64,000 nt of DNA from Tulasnella sp. 424 (GCA_019633425.1 WSUB01000052.1:124001-188000); one strand, 5' to 3'. Shown: positions 29,417-43,020, counted from the stretch's first letter. The notes: generated from the sequence alone by a model not told the origin. Translations and numbers: made by a program.

Positions 29417-32400
29417 ATGAGTCTCGCAGCACCGACAAGACCCTTGCCATCGTCACCAAGCTCTCGCTCGTCGGACATTCCATCTCGCTCAAACTCGACC
29501 GGCAATCCTTCACGTAAAGGCGACAAGCATCGGACAAACTCGAACCGCTCCTCTCCATTACGTGGTGGTGCTGAAGGCGATTCGACATCAGATTACGGGC
29601 GAGGCGATCGCGAGAAGGATAAGGCGGCTCGAAGGCTGTCAGGACAGCTCACCGGTGAACCCGGACCATCGAACGCCTCGATCTCTGGAGGAAGTGCAAG
29701 AGCCGGATTTTCCGTCAACGTGAACGATGTACCACAAGAAACAGTAACATGGGGAGCGAACTTTTGGGTCACAATCCAGGATCCGATGGTGAGTCGCTTG
29801 GTAGCACGCCACATGTATCAGGATTTTCAACAAATTTCCTCTTTTAGACATCCGCGATCTTTTATGCATGCCCTTCGACAGGACAAACGAGTTGGGAACC
29901 GCCAGCTGAGACATTCCTCATGCCTATAACTGACGATGGGCATTGGTGGGAGCTGGCAGACGAGTCTCGAGGTGGCACTCCCTACTACTACCACACCAAG
30001 ACAGGCGAAACACAATGGACTCGTCCAGACGGATTCGTCATCCCTCTCGGCATCATTCAAACTACAACGTCTCTTGGCCGCCGACTATCCCAGAATACGC
30101 TCGGACGATCGTCTCAAGTCCGGAACTCCGTTCTTTCAGACATGTCGGAAAGTAGGCGTGCCTCGCTCAGTCGACGATCAAGGTCTTATGGGGACTACGA
30201 AGGCCGGATTCCCGAGGAGGACCAAGTGGACCTGGGTGACACGGAACATCATAGACCTATGAACGGCCTGATGCGACGCGCCTCGAACGAGTACGTCAGT
30301 TTCCCTCCCGTCACAAAGAGTGCACTGCTCAGCCGGATCAACCCTACACCTTTGTCCGCCATCCCTGCATCTCCGGACGTATCGACGGCCGCCTCGTCCC
30401 CTACCTCTCTTCGTCGTAGGCAAGGAACCGTTTCGTCCGAAAGCACGACAGAGAACCAGAACGAATCCGGTGGAAATAGCACACCAAGCCCAAGGCGGCC
30501 CGGAGGAGTACTCGGTCGTTCAGTGACCTCCCCAGCGGCCGTTACAACAGCTCAAGCCCAATCTCTTGCGGGAGCCGCGGAGGAGCTGATAGCAAGCACG
30601 GCAAAGGAGGAACGAAAGCGGTCGAAAGGAAAGGAGAGAGAACGGTCAGCTTCGCCGTCGTTGTCCCCATCAAAGAGCCAGCGAGTCCAGTTTCCCTCCG
30701 TATCATCGCCGATCGCCCGCGCCCTCAAAGATGCAGCAGGTGCGCCTCCCAAGCGTGGTCTTCCCGCCGTTCCACCGGTGCAAGAGCCTGTGCCACCACC
30801 TAAGGATAAAGGATCACGAAGGCAACGCAGGGATACGGAAAAGTCAACCGCGTCTGGCGTTGGCGGCAAAGAGATTAGCCATCCGGTCCCAGATCTTGGT
30901 AAGTGCGGCTCATGCTTAACTACTGAATCGGTTCCTCAACTACAAGACAATAGAGGCAGCAAAGAAAATGGCCCCTCTCCAGACCCGTGTAGGGAAACCG
31001 ATATTGCTTGATGACGATGAGGAATTACCGTCCGCACGCTTGAGCACTGGGTATGGACAATGGCGGTATTCAACCAGATGCCAAATCTGACATTTTTCGT
31101 CTTGATTTTTCAGAGACCACAAGATTCTTCCTCGCCCTTTGGCCGCAGACATAGAGCAGTTCGCGGTCGCAGATTTTGCGAAACGCTATTTCTCAACTCA
31201 CAAGACCGGTTTGATCTTCAAACGTCGTGTCCCCGTTGAGCAGATGATGTCATGGCAGAAGGGACCACTGCAGGCTCCTCTCCTTGTCCTGAATAGGTCT
31301 TTGCACAAGGACGCGGTGAAGTGCTTCAAGGTCATCCAGAAGGTCATGGGTGACCGAGACCGGGAGAAGCCGGTTGGTGTGAAAGACTCCGGAACTCCAA
31401 GTTCGTCGTTGGGTCCTGCTGCCGGGAAGGAGGCGTTTGGAATCGGAAGCGTGCTTGAAGAGGAAAGGTGGATGCTCACGGAAGGGTTGGCTCATGGAGA
31501 ATTGCGAGACGAGATTTACTGTCAAGTCGTCAAACAGTTGTCAAATAATCCAAACCCGTACGTGACTTGTTTGCAGATTTGGGAACAACGCTGACGGGTA
31601 GTCGATTCCTTTGCAGTGAAAGCGCCTTCCATGGATGGCGTACGTATCTTGTTCGTGGGCAGGACTTGAAATGTCGCTAACCGACCTGGATCGTTTAGAA
31701 TTGCTTTGCGTCCTCCTGGTCACCTTCCCGCCTTCGAAGAACCTCGAAGCCTACCTTCGGTCATTCATGCAGGAACGCCTCAGCCAGACCGAGAGTCGCA
31801 TTGACATCATGGCCAAGTACTGCCTCTCCCGCCTCTCCACGATCTCGAAGAAAGGACCTCGGCCCAAACCACCGACCATCCAGGAAATCGAGAGTGCCGC
31901 AGACGCTGCCTTCAACCCCTCTACGTTTGGCGAATCACTCGAGTCCATCATGCGGCTTCAACTGCGAACCTATCCCGATAGCAAAGTTCCCATCATCCTG
32001 CCGTTCCTCGCGGATTCTATCATCGCGCTCGGAGGTTCCAAACGAGAAGGAATTTTCCGTATTCCTGGAGATGGCGAGGCTGTCATGGAGATGAAAGTTC
32101 GTATCAATCAAGGTCACTACAACCTTCAAGGCATCGACGACCCCCACGTACCTGCTGCGTTACTGAAGATGTGGCTCCGGGAGTTGCAAGACCCCTTGAT
32201 CCCTGTCGAGATGTACAACGAGTGCATCCAGGCAGCTGAAGACCCGGACGAGGTTATCAAAATCGTGAAAAATTTGCCCACGATTAATAGGAGAGTTCTT
32301 CTCTTCGTCATCAGCTTTTTACAACTCTTCTTGCCAGAAACGGTCACCTCTGTCACGAAGATGGGCAGGTGAGCGAAACAAAGCCCGTCGAGTTGGCTTA

Positions 32401-32717
32401 CCTGCTAAGCTGACCATTCATTTTTTAGCCCGAGTCTTGCTTTAGTGCTTGCACCCAACATCATCCGATGCGAATCCGACTCGGTTGCCGTAGTGCTTGC
32501 TAACTCCAAGTAGGGTTATACCCTTGGTCGTGTTATTCGGTCGCTGACGCCGTTGCCTTCTAGGTTCGAACATATGTTCGTGCACAATCTGTTGGTGCAT
32601 CTCAAATGCCACAAGATCGACCCAGACTACATTCCGACTCACGGGATCGGGGCTGGTAGTGCATCAGGCACGTCCACTGGTCGACCCAAGTCGTCTCATC
32701 GACGGGCAGCGACCTAG
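29417..32717 (+). CDS. WW-MyTH4-RhoGAP protein, 963 aa
   Basis: Eight exons: 29417-29788, 29848-30898, 30954-31050, 31114-31557, 31617-31639, 31699-32368, 32429-32509, 32564-32717. The domain order is two WW-like motifs (WGANFWVTIQDP...TGQTSWEPP at about 112-143; HWWELADESRGG...GETQWTRP at about 158-186), a long Ser/Pro-rich linker, a MyTH4 domain (about 507-705; AADIEQFAVADFAKRYF, ELRDEIYCQVVKQLSNNP, FHGWQLLCVLLVTFPPS), then a RhoGAP domain (about 735-935; REGIFRIPGD with the arginine finger near 783, PHVPAALLKMWLRELQDPL, LVLAPNI). This layout matches animal ARHGAP39/Vilse and its fungal relatives. It should switch off a Rho-family GTPase, probably in polarity or cytoskeleton control. Exon 5 is only 23 nt and encodes part of MyTH4. 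Confidence 0.93.
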
Positions 32718-35700
32718 GTTTTCTTGCACTCATGTGCTGCTATGGACTGCGTCTTATTATGATCTTCATTCCTGTTCCTTTTCAGCATTCGCCCTCTCCC
32801 TATGCTATCCGCCCACGGTTCTGGAGCTTCCGCTGGCCACATGCCCTTGCGCCCCTCGAGCTACTCGGTCCGTCCTATGTGTCACCCGCTCCCCATTCAT
32901 CTGTTCATCTCGGAGACGGGCCGTCAGTCTCCGTCAAGTCGGGGCTTTTGTTACGACATCTACTGCATTTCTGTAGCATATATAATCACCTTTTACGTCT
33001 CTGAAGAATTTGATCGTTTGTGATGCCACCCCCGTCGGAGTTTAACGGCGGAACCATTTGATCAAGCCCATCGCTCTCTTGAAACATGGCACCACTCTTA
33101 GAGCCTCTGACCACCACCCGTCGTCTCGTGCAACATATCCCTGAAGCATGCTCTCTATGTCTTGGGTATCGGGTCCGGTTGGCGTGTGATATTATTTATT
33201 CCGACCCACGGCGACGGATCGCCTCGAATGCCCACGGATCACCGCTTGGCATCCCGAACCCATTTTGGGGGTCCAAGGGCTGACTTTCGGGCGGGTTCGC
33301 CGTATCCAGCCCAAGTTCTGGTGACGCTGGCTTTGCACGCGCATTTATCAAAATGTCGATGTGGCTTGACCAAACCTGGCAAACCACGGATCGATCCTTG
33401 CCAGTGGGCATCTGTCGACTCGAATAGGTCAAGCAAGTACTGTGGTTCGGCAGCACCCATCTCAGTAGAATTGCGGGGCTCACCATGATGCAAACCCCGT
33501 TGCAAGTGGTCTCGTATATGTCTAGTATGGGCTCTAGGCTCAGTTCGTGACAAATTCCCTATTCAATTGAGTCACATTCACCTGCCAATATGAAACCCGC
33601 TACTGTGGAAACCTGCCTCACGACCCAGATGTTGACGACAAGGTCTCTCTACATGAGGACGCCTTACACCTCGTGTTGTCTCCATATATTTAGTCATCCA
33701 CTAGTCTGGCATTGACATGTGTTTTCTATCCTCGTGTTCGTTCGGACTACCGGCAGCGCAGTCCGACTTCTGATTCTGGTTCAGCACTTCAACTGTCATC
33801 TACCGATTCATCTAAAGCACCGCCTGCGCCACATCTTTAATACTTTACTGGGTTTTCTAGGTCTCGAAGCGTGAATGATGCGGGTCTTTTACTCTTTTTA
33901 CGATACCTGACAACGTCGGTTGCTGCCTTGTATGTCGGAATCAATAGCCAAACCCCGCCTTAGCGCAGCCTGTGGATAGGAAATTGAACTTTCGTCGCTA
34001 TATGAGGTATTCTGGCTTGATGTTCGCGGGCGGCGCGGTCGGGCTGACTCTGGCTCTGGCTCTGGATCCAGGAAAGCAAACCCATTCTTCTCGATCACAC
34101 CTTCATACTCGAGGCTGGCCAACCAATTTGTCTCTTGGTATTCATTTGTCTAAAGAGTAACGAGAGCGATGATCGGAAGTCTAGTCCACCGCACAGAGTT
34201 CAACGGAGGTCGGGCTTGCCGAATGCAGAAACACTTAAACTTGATGAGTATCGTTATGCCTATGCCGGATACTAATTGCAATCGAAAAAAAGAAAACATC
34301 TCCTTCCGGTTCTACACACTGGATATTTGTCGATACCGCAGTTGCCTTTTAGGGGTACCGCCATAATGCGGAAAAGCGAGAAGAAGAGGTGGGCCCCGCG
34401 ATCGATGGAGAACCACTTTGACGCGACCGCCCGTCTGGCTCCTTCGGGGATTGGGTCAAATCCAGAAGCAAGATATGGGGCATTTCTCCAATAGTCATTG
34501 ATCAAGTCGGCTCTGGATGACTGGAACATCATTGCTACCTTGGTTAGGGTTGGTCGTAAATGGAGAAGACGAAGCCCTTCCCCGAGAGATGTGCCAGTTT
34601 CGAGGAGCACGGTGATAGCTAACTAGCGGATCTATTTACCGAATACTCGAATAATGATTTGTGCGTTGGCTGTCAGGGACAATTCGTCTCGTGAACGATG
34701 GGACCAGCCCATGAAGGCGATCCTCGCCCTGCACTGCTGTGATTCTTGGTTGAAGTGCAATACGACAGCAATAAGAACCACATCTTGCAATATCGCGACT
34801 GATTCCGATTGGCCGTTGGGTGCGGTCGCGGCATTAACGACATCTTTGCAGGTCCGGGGCGCTCGGAGATTCTGCAGGGACGCGAAACCCATTGTTCCGC
34901 GAGCAGGCTGATTGAGGCGTGCATCTCGGACTGTCCTTTGCGCACCGGCCAGAGATTTGGAAAACTGGGACATTTTTCGGAGTAACGTTGATTGACAGTT
35001 TGTGGCATAGTACGTCTTTCTTCGAGGTCGAGAAAGGGAGCCCCTCCTTTCCGGAGCTCGTACCTGTCTCTCTGCTCGCGACACTCCAAAGGGGCATCTC
35101 GGAGGACAAGTCTCGAACGTAGGATCGGCGGACCTTCAGTCGTACCTTGAACTACACTCGGCTTTGGGGTAAACTCGGCCCTTGCCGCACACCCCTCCGT
35201 TTGCGCAACCCTCCCCTCTGCGCAAGGTTCTGTTGAGTAAGATTGCGTAGAACAAAGAGGGGGGCATGCCTCGCGACACATGCCGGAGGGCCTGTCAGCA
35301 GCAGCACGCAATTCATTATCGCCATGTTGCCAGGCGCAAAGAGACTTTGCGATGTCACCTCTCGAAACTGAGGTCAGAAAGTCAACTGTGGCAGGTACTG
35401 ATCGGATTGGCCTTGCGGTTAAACAAACTCCGGAATCTCGTGTGGGGGGCCAGGAGCAAGGCCCAAACTAAGCAAGTCAGATCCAGAGATAGCGAACCCA
35501 AGGCTAAGGTCGAGACGATAAGGGAGCTCGAAGAAACTCAGAAGGCGTTAATCATAAATTGATTGCGGCGCGATTCTCGCCGTACTGCCGAAGAAGAAGA
35601 GCAGGCACTACTACTAAGGGGGGGTAGGCAAGCGAACAGTGAAGCTTTGTGGAGTCCAGGTTCGACTTCGGGAAGCGTGCACGATGCGATTGCGTTGACA

Positions 35701-36033
35701 AGTTGCATGCAAGTATGCTTTTTTAGATTTCGTTTGACTTTAACAAGTACAGAAAAAGGAAGGGGAAAGGCAAAAATTGGAAACAGCGGAGGCGACTTGA
35801 GGAGGACCGATTGTCATATGGCCATGGACAGGGTGGTGAAAGCATGGAGGGTCGAAATGAAACAAAAAAGTGACAGTCAGCTGGTGACTGTAGAAGAAAG
35901 CGAAATCTATGCACGAGAACGATAGAGGAAAAAGGAAAGAGTAAATAAAAAACAAAAAAGGAAAGGGGAAAGCAGACGGCGTGCGTGCATGGAACCAAAA
36001 CAAGGAGAGAGAGCGAGATCGAAACGAGGAAAT
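32718..36033. other. 3.3-kb stretch without a recognised gene
   Basis: Contains the 3' ends of the RhoGAP (+) and CSL (-) genes. ORFs are short and none matches a family I know. The longest candidate on the - strand (ATG 34973 to stop at 34632, 113 aa, MSQFSKSLAGAQRTVRDARL...) has no domain and no splice partners I trust. A/G-rich sequence at 35740-35990 probably belongs to the CSL 3' flank. Confidence 0.4.
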
Positions 36034-39000
36034 CTAAGGATACATAACCTTGGTAGGGAAAACGACACCATCACCTCGGACGAGAACAATAGGTCGTGGA
36101 TAATGGCTGAGAGGTCCCGATGGCGGCGGAAGGCAATTAATGACTTCAGTGCACCGGACCTCGGTGTGAGGGCTTGGCTCCGAACCAAACCAGACCGAGA
36201 CCGGGTCCCCTTTGTTGAAGTTCTCGCCGTAAAGGGTGAGCATCTTGCTTGCCGCACCCTGGTCGACCTTCATGGAAGACGCTCGAGAGTTGCTCGGACA
36301 TTTAGGAAGCTCTTGGGCCCTCTCAGGGGGCAGGTACTTGACAACCGAGGGAGCGGGAGTGATCGATTGCCCGAGCGAGGAGGGTGACGAGGCCAATGCG
36401 GACGAGGACGGAGATTGGAGAGGATAGCCGGAGGGAGCAGAGTTGTACAGCGTCGGGGGGATGTAGAAGTCGTATCGAACTTGATCCGTGCCAACGACCG
36501 TCCAGATCGCGGTTTCGCCAATGTTGACCGACCAGAGCGCGCCGGAGGATGCCGTGCTCTTCTTACCGCCGCCCTCTTCGTCCCTCGATCCACTAGCCGA
36601 GTTGACGCGTCGACGGTTCTTGCCGGCGCCGCCCTTGCTCGCTGGTAGGTTGAGGGAACTACGCTTCTGAGTGCGCGAAGGTCGAACGCGTCCGCCGTCG
36701 GACGAACCGGGGTAATCCATGCCTGGAGTCGAAGCGTTGCTACCGCCACCCATCGCTCCAAAGTAATCAGGGACGCCGTTCGCTCCAGCAGAAATGGGGG
36801 ACTGGATAGGGGATCCAGGCAAGCTTGGCGAAGGAGTTCCAGAAGACGAATCTCCACCGTGGTGCCCGTTCCACTGCCTGTCTTCAGAAGGACGATACGT
36901 GTTGACCCTCTCGCCCATGCAGCTCAAGAAGCTGCCCGAGGTGCCAGGGTGATTGGGATCCATCGTCGCCGCGCTGCCGGCCTTGGCAGGTTCATAGACC
37001 TCCAAAGCGATCTTGTGGAGTTGCGAGACTGGGTCGCCACAGACCTCACCTGGGGCGCAGTAGTGATTGGGTACGCCCTTGACGCCATCAGCCAGGCCGC
37101 CGCCCACGGCGATGGTCCCGTGATCAACCTTGCGGATGATAAGCACAGGAGACACAACGCCGGAGATTAAGCACTGGAGGACGACGGTCTGGTTGTAGTA
37201 GATGGGAGTGTACATGTGCGCGCCATTCGTGTTGTACGGGATGGCGTTGGGCGGAGGCGATGGGTATTCTGGGTGAGGTGGAGGTGGCGGAACAGCATTC
37301 GGGTCTGTCTGCTTATTCACGTCCACGATGTAGATGACGAACGAGTCTGTTTATTTCGTACGCAAACAAAAAGTCAGCCCCGCAGCACGAGAGGCGTAAG
37401 AGATACACACTCACCCCAGCATGCGGTTTTGGCGATGAACGAAGGAGGCGCGGTTTGCCTCGAACGATCGATCCCGGGCAATGGTTGTCCGTCTGACCCC
37501 TTGTAAGCCGCCGCGGATCCCGATACGCAGAGATATTTGGTTGATACCGTCTGCGATCTAAGCCGATGGAACAAAGACACCGTTGAACCGTGATTAATGC
37601 ACACTAATAAAAGATTAAAGGAGGCAATCGGTCAGTCAAAGCCGGTTCCGAAATGATAAGCGCACGCCCTTCGACGCCGACCCCGCGCGCGCGCCCCTCT
37701 GCTTCCTCGTGAAATAACAAACGACTCAAACTCACATTCGAGGTTCTTCGCGCTCTGACGCTTCTTGCTCGGTTTTGAAATAACCTTGATAGGCTTGGAC
37801 GGGAAGACGCCCAGAAGCCTTTCGGGTTCGCCTTCCTGTTCATCCGCGGGTTGGACAATGCGGACGAGGGCCTCGACTTTTTTCTTCCGGTCATCATAAT
37901 CGGTGATGAAGAGTTGCTTGCCGATGCAGCGGCCCATGTACGTGGTACTGCTAGGCGCTGGGGGGTCTGCGATGTCAAAGTTCTTGCCCAGTGGGGTGGA
38001 CCATTCGGTCAGGCTCTCGAGAGGTGAAGGCTCGCCGCTGATGCTGATGACTGCTTTGGGAGGGGTGATGTCTCCTCGACGCGTCTCGTGCCACCAGTGG
38101 TTCCCTAGCATGACAGCCGTCGGAGGCGGACATAGGAACCTGAATTAGAAAGCCGCGTCCAAAGTGGCAATATCGGAGTTGTAAATTTGTTTCGGTTGCA
38201 ATTAATATGGCGGTTGTTCGAATTTGCAAAAGAGTCGAGAGGGAATTGCGACAATGACGGAGGGGGAACGGCGGGTTGCGGGGCAATCGGAAGGCCAATT
38301 GGGTTGGAAGGTGCAGCGTTCAGGCACGTGTCGGGACGACCGAAGGAAAGGAAAAGGGAAAATTTGGTTTCGAAGGTCAGCACTCAATATTCCGAAGCTC
38401 CAACCAAGGCAAGTGAGACGAGTGGGCATGGATATGAAGGGCGGTACGGGGGGGGCAGGCAAAATGTGATGCGATGATGGAGATGGATGATGAAGGGGGG
38501 CTTGCAATTTACCTTTTTTCCGTGCCATAACTCTTCTGTGCCACTTTGGACGACATGACGATCACCGAGCATTCTCCCGCCGCTGAACGGTTTGTTGAGG
38601 TGATGTATCGCTCGAGGTAAGGCCTGCAACGTGGGCGGTAAAAGAAAGGAGGAGGAGAGGCATGTTAGTGAAACGCTTTGTTGTTGGGGGATGGGGGGGC
38701 CGGGGAACGATCAACTCCGCCATCATCATTCCATCGTCATCATCAGGAGAAGTGAAATCAAGGCTAAGCGTCATGGCAGGAAGGAATGAAATCGCGCGTT
38801 CGAAAGCGGAAGCGCGTGTTTCGGGAACTGCGCATGCCATGGGCTCTCGACTCTTGGGTGGGCAGTTCGAAAAACCCCAGACGAGCCAAAACAACGTCAT
38901 GCATGAGTAAAGGGGGCGAGGAGGAGGTCGGCGGTCGCCAAATCGGACAATCGTAAGGAAGATGTTCGACAGGCGCAAGCGAATAGTGGGATGCGGAGAA

Positions 39001-40269
39001 GGCATTATGCGGATCATCGGCCTTCCTCCCCCCATTGCCTTGCCCCTCGTTGGTTTGGACGAACAGGATTAAAGGAGTAAACGAAGAGAGGTAAGGCCGT
39101 AGGCCCCTCATTGCCCAAAGCAAATCAAGGGCGAAGGCGATGAAATTTGACTGGAGTTGGGGAGGGGGGAAAAACGCGTTGCGCAAAGTGAGATGAGACG
39201 GGGAAACATACCGGATAAAGCTCTGAAGATCGTTCCCGTCCCCTTGGTGAGGGTTAGTCGAAAAGGGAACGCCAGGATTAGCGGCAGCAGAGGTCGCAAA
39301 GTTGAATGGAACGTCCTCGCGCTTGACTAATGGTGCGGAGGCGGCCAGAGTAGCGGATGGGTCAAAGGCCCCGGATGAAAACGGGGATGTGGGCATTGCT
39401 CCGGGCGTCGTTGCGGAGGAGGCAGTACCGTTGTAGACCGCAGACATGGAACGACTGTGAGGGAGGCCTGGTCGCTGTTGTTGTTGCTGCTGATGTTGCT
39501 GCTGCTGCTGGGGTTGCCCGATGTACTGGTGCTGCTGAGGAGGAGAGGCTAGGTCGTATTGGGACATTTGGAAACGCGCTCCTGCTCCTGGTAAGCCTTG
39601 CTGATGTGGGGGTTGGGCGAATGCGTTGTATGGCGAGTATTCCGGTCCGGCGGAGGGGGCAGAGGAGCCTCGATCGACCATGAGCTCAGCGAAACTTGGA
39701 GGACCGACCGCGTCTGGAGAGATTGTGCCGGGACCTGCGTTGGTAGGTGGGTATCCACCTGCAAAGCTGGCAGAGGGGGGACGCGTCGAGTGGGCGGAGG
39801 AAGGGGAAGAGACGCCGCCCGTAGGTTGCGCTGTGCCATACAAGTAGTCGTTGTAAGAGCCTGCGGTTGGCGAGGCAGTCGGATGAGCGGCAGGATTAGT
39901 GTTGTAAGAGGAGGAGGCTGAAGAGTCTGATCTGAATCGCGTGGATGGCCCGAAAGAGTTGGGAGCAGCGCTGAACAGGTCGTAGCTCGGCTCTCGCATC
40001 GGATTGCCGGTGGCGGTCGCTGCAGGGACTGCAGGGGTATGATGGTGGGTCGCGTTGACGTCCAAGCCGTTGATTGGGTCGACAAAGGCGACAGGAGAGG
40101 TGAAGATGTCCCAGTCTGCGGGAGGTTGAGGATGATGGGGGGTGACGGGTGATTGTTGAGGATGGGCGGACTGTTGATGATGGTTAGTAGCGTATGGATC
40201 TAGTTGCAGTTCGTGTTGTCTGTCGCTTGAGACTGGATGATGCCAGGTCATGTCTGCTGAGGAGAGCAT
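36034..40269 (-). CDS. CSL-family transcription factor (CBF1/Su(H)/LAG-1 type), 1024 aa
   Basis: Five exons on the - strand: 40269-39212, 38623-38513, 38139-37736, 37603-37415, 37346-36034. The first 350 residues are a low-complexity region with a poly-Gln run (39470-39520). The DNA-binding core is unmistakable: LQSFIRPYLERYITS, CSVIVMSSKVAQKSYGTEKR, FLCPPPTAVMLGNHWW (Rel-like N-terminal part), then QLFITDYDDRKKKVEAL, LCINHGSTVSLFHRLRSQTV and STKYLCVSGSAAAYKG of the beta-trefoil. A fungal-type insertion follows, with GALWSVNIGETAIW and QVRYDFYIPP continuing the trefoil. A C-terminal IPT/TIG-like part (KMLTLYGENFNKGDPVSVWF) closes the protein. Fungal CSL proteins bind GTGRGAA-type sites and have no Notch partner. 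Introns 1 and 2 (588 and 373 nt) are far longer than the others here. The ATG 40269 is the first plausible start; a leader exon may exist upstream. Confidence 0.93.
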
Positions 40270-42071
40270 CTTGGGAGAGGGGGGAGGGGGGGTGATGGAG
40301 ATGGGGGGGAAGGAGTGATTGGGGGGGGAAAGGCAAATATGAAATTTCCAAGTAGGCTGAATGGCCGAGATTTGGTCAAGAGATGAACACACGCGACACG
40401 AGAAGCCATCAACTCACGAGCTTTTAGCCTATTCCAAATAACCCTGCCACACAACACTCTAACGGTATATACGTACTTTGGAGAGTAGCGAGATGAGGAA
40501 AGGGGGGGCGATGCTGATGGTGATGAAGGGAAGGGGGGCGTAATGGTTATTATATACGCGACAAGTCTCTGCAAGCAAGCAATAATCCTCGGGTTGTGTT
40601 ACTGGAAATGGGGGTGAGTCTGGAGCTCCCTTACAGTTTCTGCGGGTCAGTCGGAGGACAGAGAAAAATCCGATGGGCACCCAAGTCCTGGTTGTCGATT
40701 CCGCCACAACATTCGCCTACAATCCCCTCCTGCCTTTTCAGAATATTTCTCGGCTCTACATCCTCGGATTCCTCCTTCCCATCAGATCCACCAGACACCC
40801 TTCCCTTCTCCGAGGAGTCGGGCCCAACCAGGTTCCTCTTGCAGGGCTGCAGAATGTCCCATTAGCTACTCTCCCAATAGATAACGAAACCAATGCCCCA
40901 GACACATCGCGCCGTCACTCCCTCCCGCTCACCGACTGATGCTGGGGGAGATGACGATGACGACGACGACGACGACGATAACGCATCAAACGATCAAAGG
41001 GGGAAGTGAAAGGATTTTAGGCTGCGCGACTGGTAGTTCATTTACAAGGCTAATCTCGTGATCCATTCGATCGGGGCGGCGGCGTCAAACGGAGATCTTT
41101 CCTCTTATTCGCTCATATCCCCAGCGGGCCGCCTCGGGAAAAGACGCCTTTAAGGCGGCTCGCGGCGGCTTTCCTCTCCCCGGCTCCCCCGCCACAATCC
41201 CCGCCCGTCGCTTTTGGCAACACGATGAAAGAAAAAGCAGGTCGCTCGCTCGCTGCTGCCGACGATGATGATCATGGGCTCAATCGTTCATCCGGCTTCC
41301 ATGCCCGAAGCAACACCGAACCTGAATGTAGAAATAAATATAAAAAAACGCAATCGCGTACCTAACCCTCCCATCCAATCAGGTCGTTATCTGCCAAGCA
41401 CGTCCCGAACTAGCTGCTGTGCGGGTCTCTATCTTTGCTGGCGACACCCAGGCGGTCCCGCCCAAGCGAACCACAAGGTTTCGCGGGTTATGGCATCATT
41501 TTAACCTCGACGCTCCAGTTTACGCTCGCCATCCATGCGGGTCGATTTTGACGACCCCTATGCAACTCCTTATGTGGGCTGAACCCTCTTTGATAACTTG
41601 AGGGAGCTGGGCCATGACTCTTTTTTTCATATCCAACTGCGGAGAGGGCTTCGTTGTCTTGGATTTTTTGAATACGCGCGCATCCTTGATGGGAGATGAT
41701 AGAAATCAGCTGAAGCCGGCGGCCGGACACACCCGGTCCCGTTTCAAGGGTGTACGTTATATCAAAGCGCGTCTGGCAGGCGGGTTCGTCAGGCCCGTCC
41801 CTCCTCCTATAGAACAGCTTGGACAGCCTGGCCATGATGGCGCTCGCTTCCGAAATCCATGCCATTTTGCCATAACTGGATCCCCATTCTGCTAGGTTCA
41901 CGACGCATGCTGAAGATGCACGTGCCATGTAACACACAAAAAAAACGACTCAGGAGACTGCATGAATGGGTAGTCGGCATCCTCCCCCGTACCCCTGAAC
42001 GCAACGCAAATTCTGACTTACGACGAGACTCGCTTACTACACTCTCCGTCTATCAATGACACCTGGTCTCA
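40270..42071. other. Upstream region of the CSL gene
   Basis: No gene is recognised. A (GAC)n-rich microsatellite lies at 40946-40977 (gatgacgatgacgacgacga...), in the likely promoter region of the CSL gene. An A-run at 41343-41349 and a pyrimidine-rich segment near 41170-41200 are also present. Confidence 0.45.
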
Positions 42072-43020
42072 GTGACTCTAACTCTCTTTTGCGTTTATCG
42101 CTCTAGTCTACGGATAATGCGACCGGTTCGATTGGCGACATTTTTCTCGGCCTTCCGACGCGTCGTTCGCGAGCATTCCGGGCCTGAACGGGCTGAACCC
42201 GGGCAGGAACTGGGGGATCATGCATCGTCCTGACACGTTCCGGATCTTTGTTTGGCTCAACTCGACCCCTAGGGGATCGTAACAGGCTCCACCCAGTCCA
42301 GATTGTTTAGCATCTACCCCCCATGACCTCTCCCGGTGACTCTAACTCTCTTTGCATTCGTCACACTTGTCTATGCCTAATGCGAGTCGTGCTGTTGGCG
42401 ACGTGCTCGCCTCTCTCCCGGTCATTTTGTACGCGTCTTTGCAAGCATTCGGGCAGGAACGGGCCTACCCCAGAGAGGAGAGGGGTCATACATCTTCCTG
42501 ACGCGATCATTTTACTCAAGAAAGGCTCAACTCGACCCATAGGGCATTTTACAGGCTCCCTCCAGTCCGACGCGTCGTTGCAAGCATTCGGGCAAGAACG
42601 GGCCTACCCCAGAGAGGAGATGGATCATACATCTTCCTAAGGCGTTCCTTTTACTCAAGAAAGGCTCGACTCGACCCTAGAGGGCGGCACAAGTTCTACC
42701 CAGCCCAGTGTATTCGGCATCTGCTTTACTAACCTCTTCCAGTGACTCTAACTATTCCTTTGCATTTATTGCTCTGGCCCCAGTGCTAACGGGAATCGCT
42801 CGATCGGCGACATTTCCGCCCCCTCACCCAGCCTTCTGGTGCGTCTGTAACCAGGCAATCGGCCAGACGAACTAAGCCCGGGGAGGAAGTGGGATAATAC
42901 AATCTTCCTGGCGCGGTTCTTTCTCCTCAACAAAAAACAGAGATATTCCAACTCAACCCCTAGAGGACCGCACGTACGGACGGTTAACCCAGCTTAGAGC
43001 ATTTGTCGCCCATCGATACG
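42072..43020 (+). repeat. Degenerate tandem repeat, about 265-400 bp units
   Basis: The phrase gtgactctaact recurs at about 42072, 42337 and 42741, each time followed by ...gcattt/cgtt...gctct...taatgcga or similar and later by gcaagcattcgggcag.aacggg and cctgacgcg. Within the second unit a piece of about 140 bp is itself doubled (tgcaagcattcgggca at about 42434 and 42578; cctaccccagagaggag after each). No ORF is conserved across units, so it is probably non-coding. Confidence 0.75.

Noticed and set aside
34632..34973. Possible 113-aa protein on the - strand
   Set aside because: No domain, no relatives recalled and no splice partners. Kept only as a note in the gene-free stretch.
39090..39112. 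Alternative exon 2 start in the CSL gene within intron 1
   Set aside because: It would follow a gaggtaaggcc-like segment but yields no CSL sequence; the true exon (38623) gives RPYLERYITS and the conserved core.
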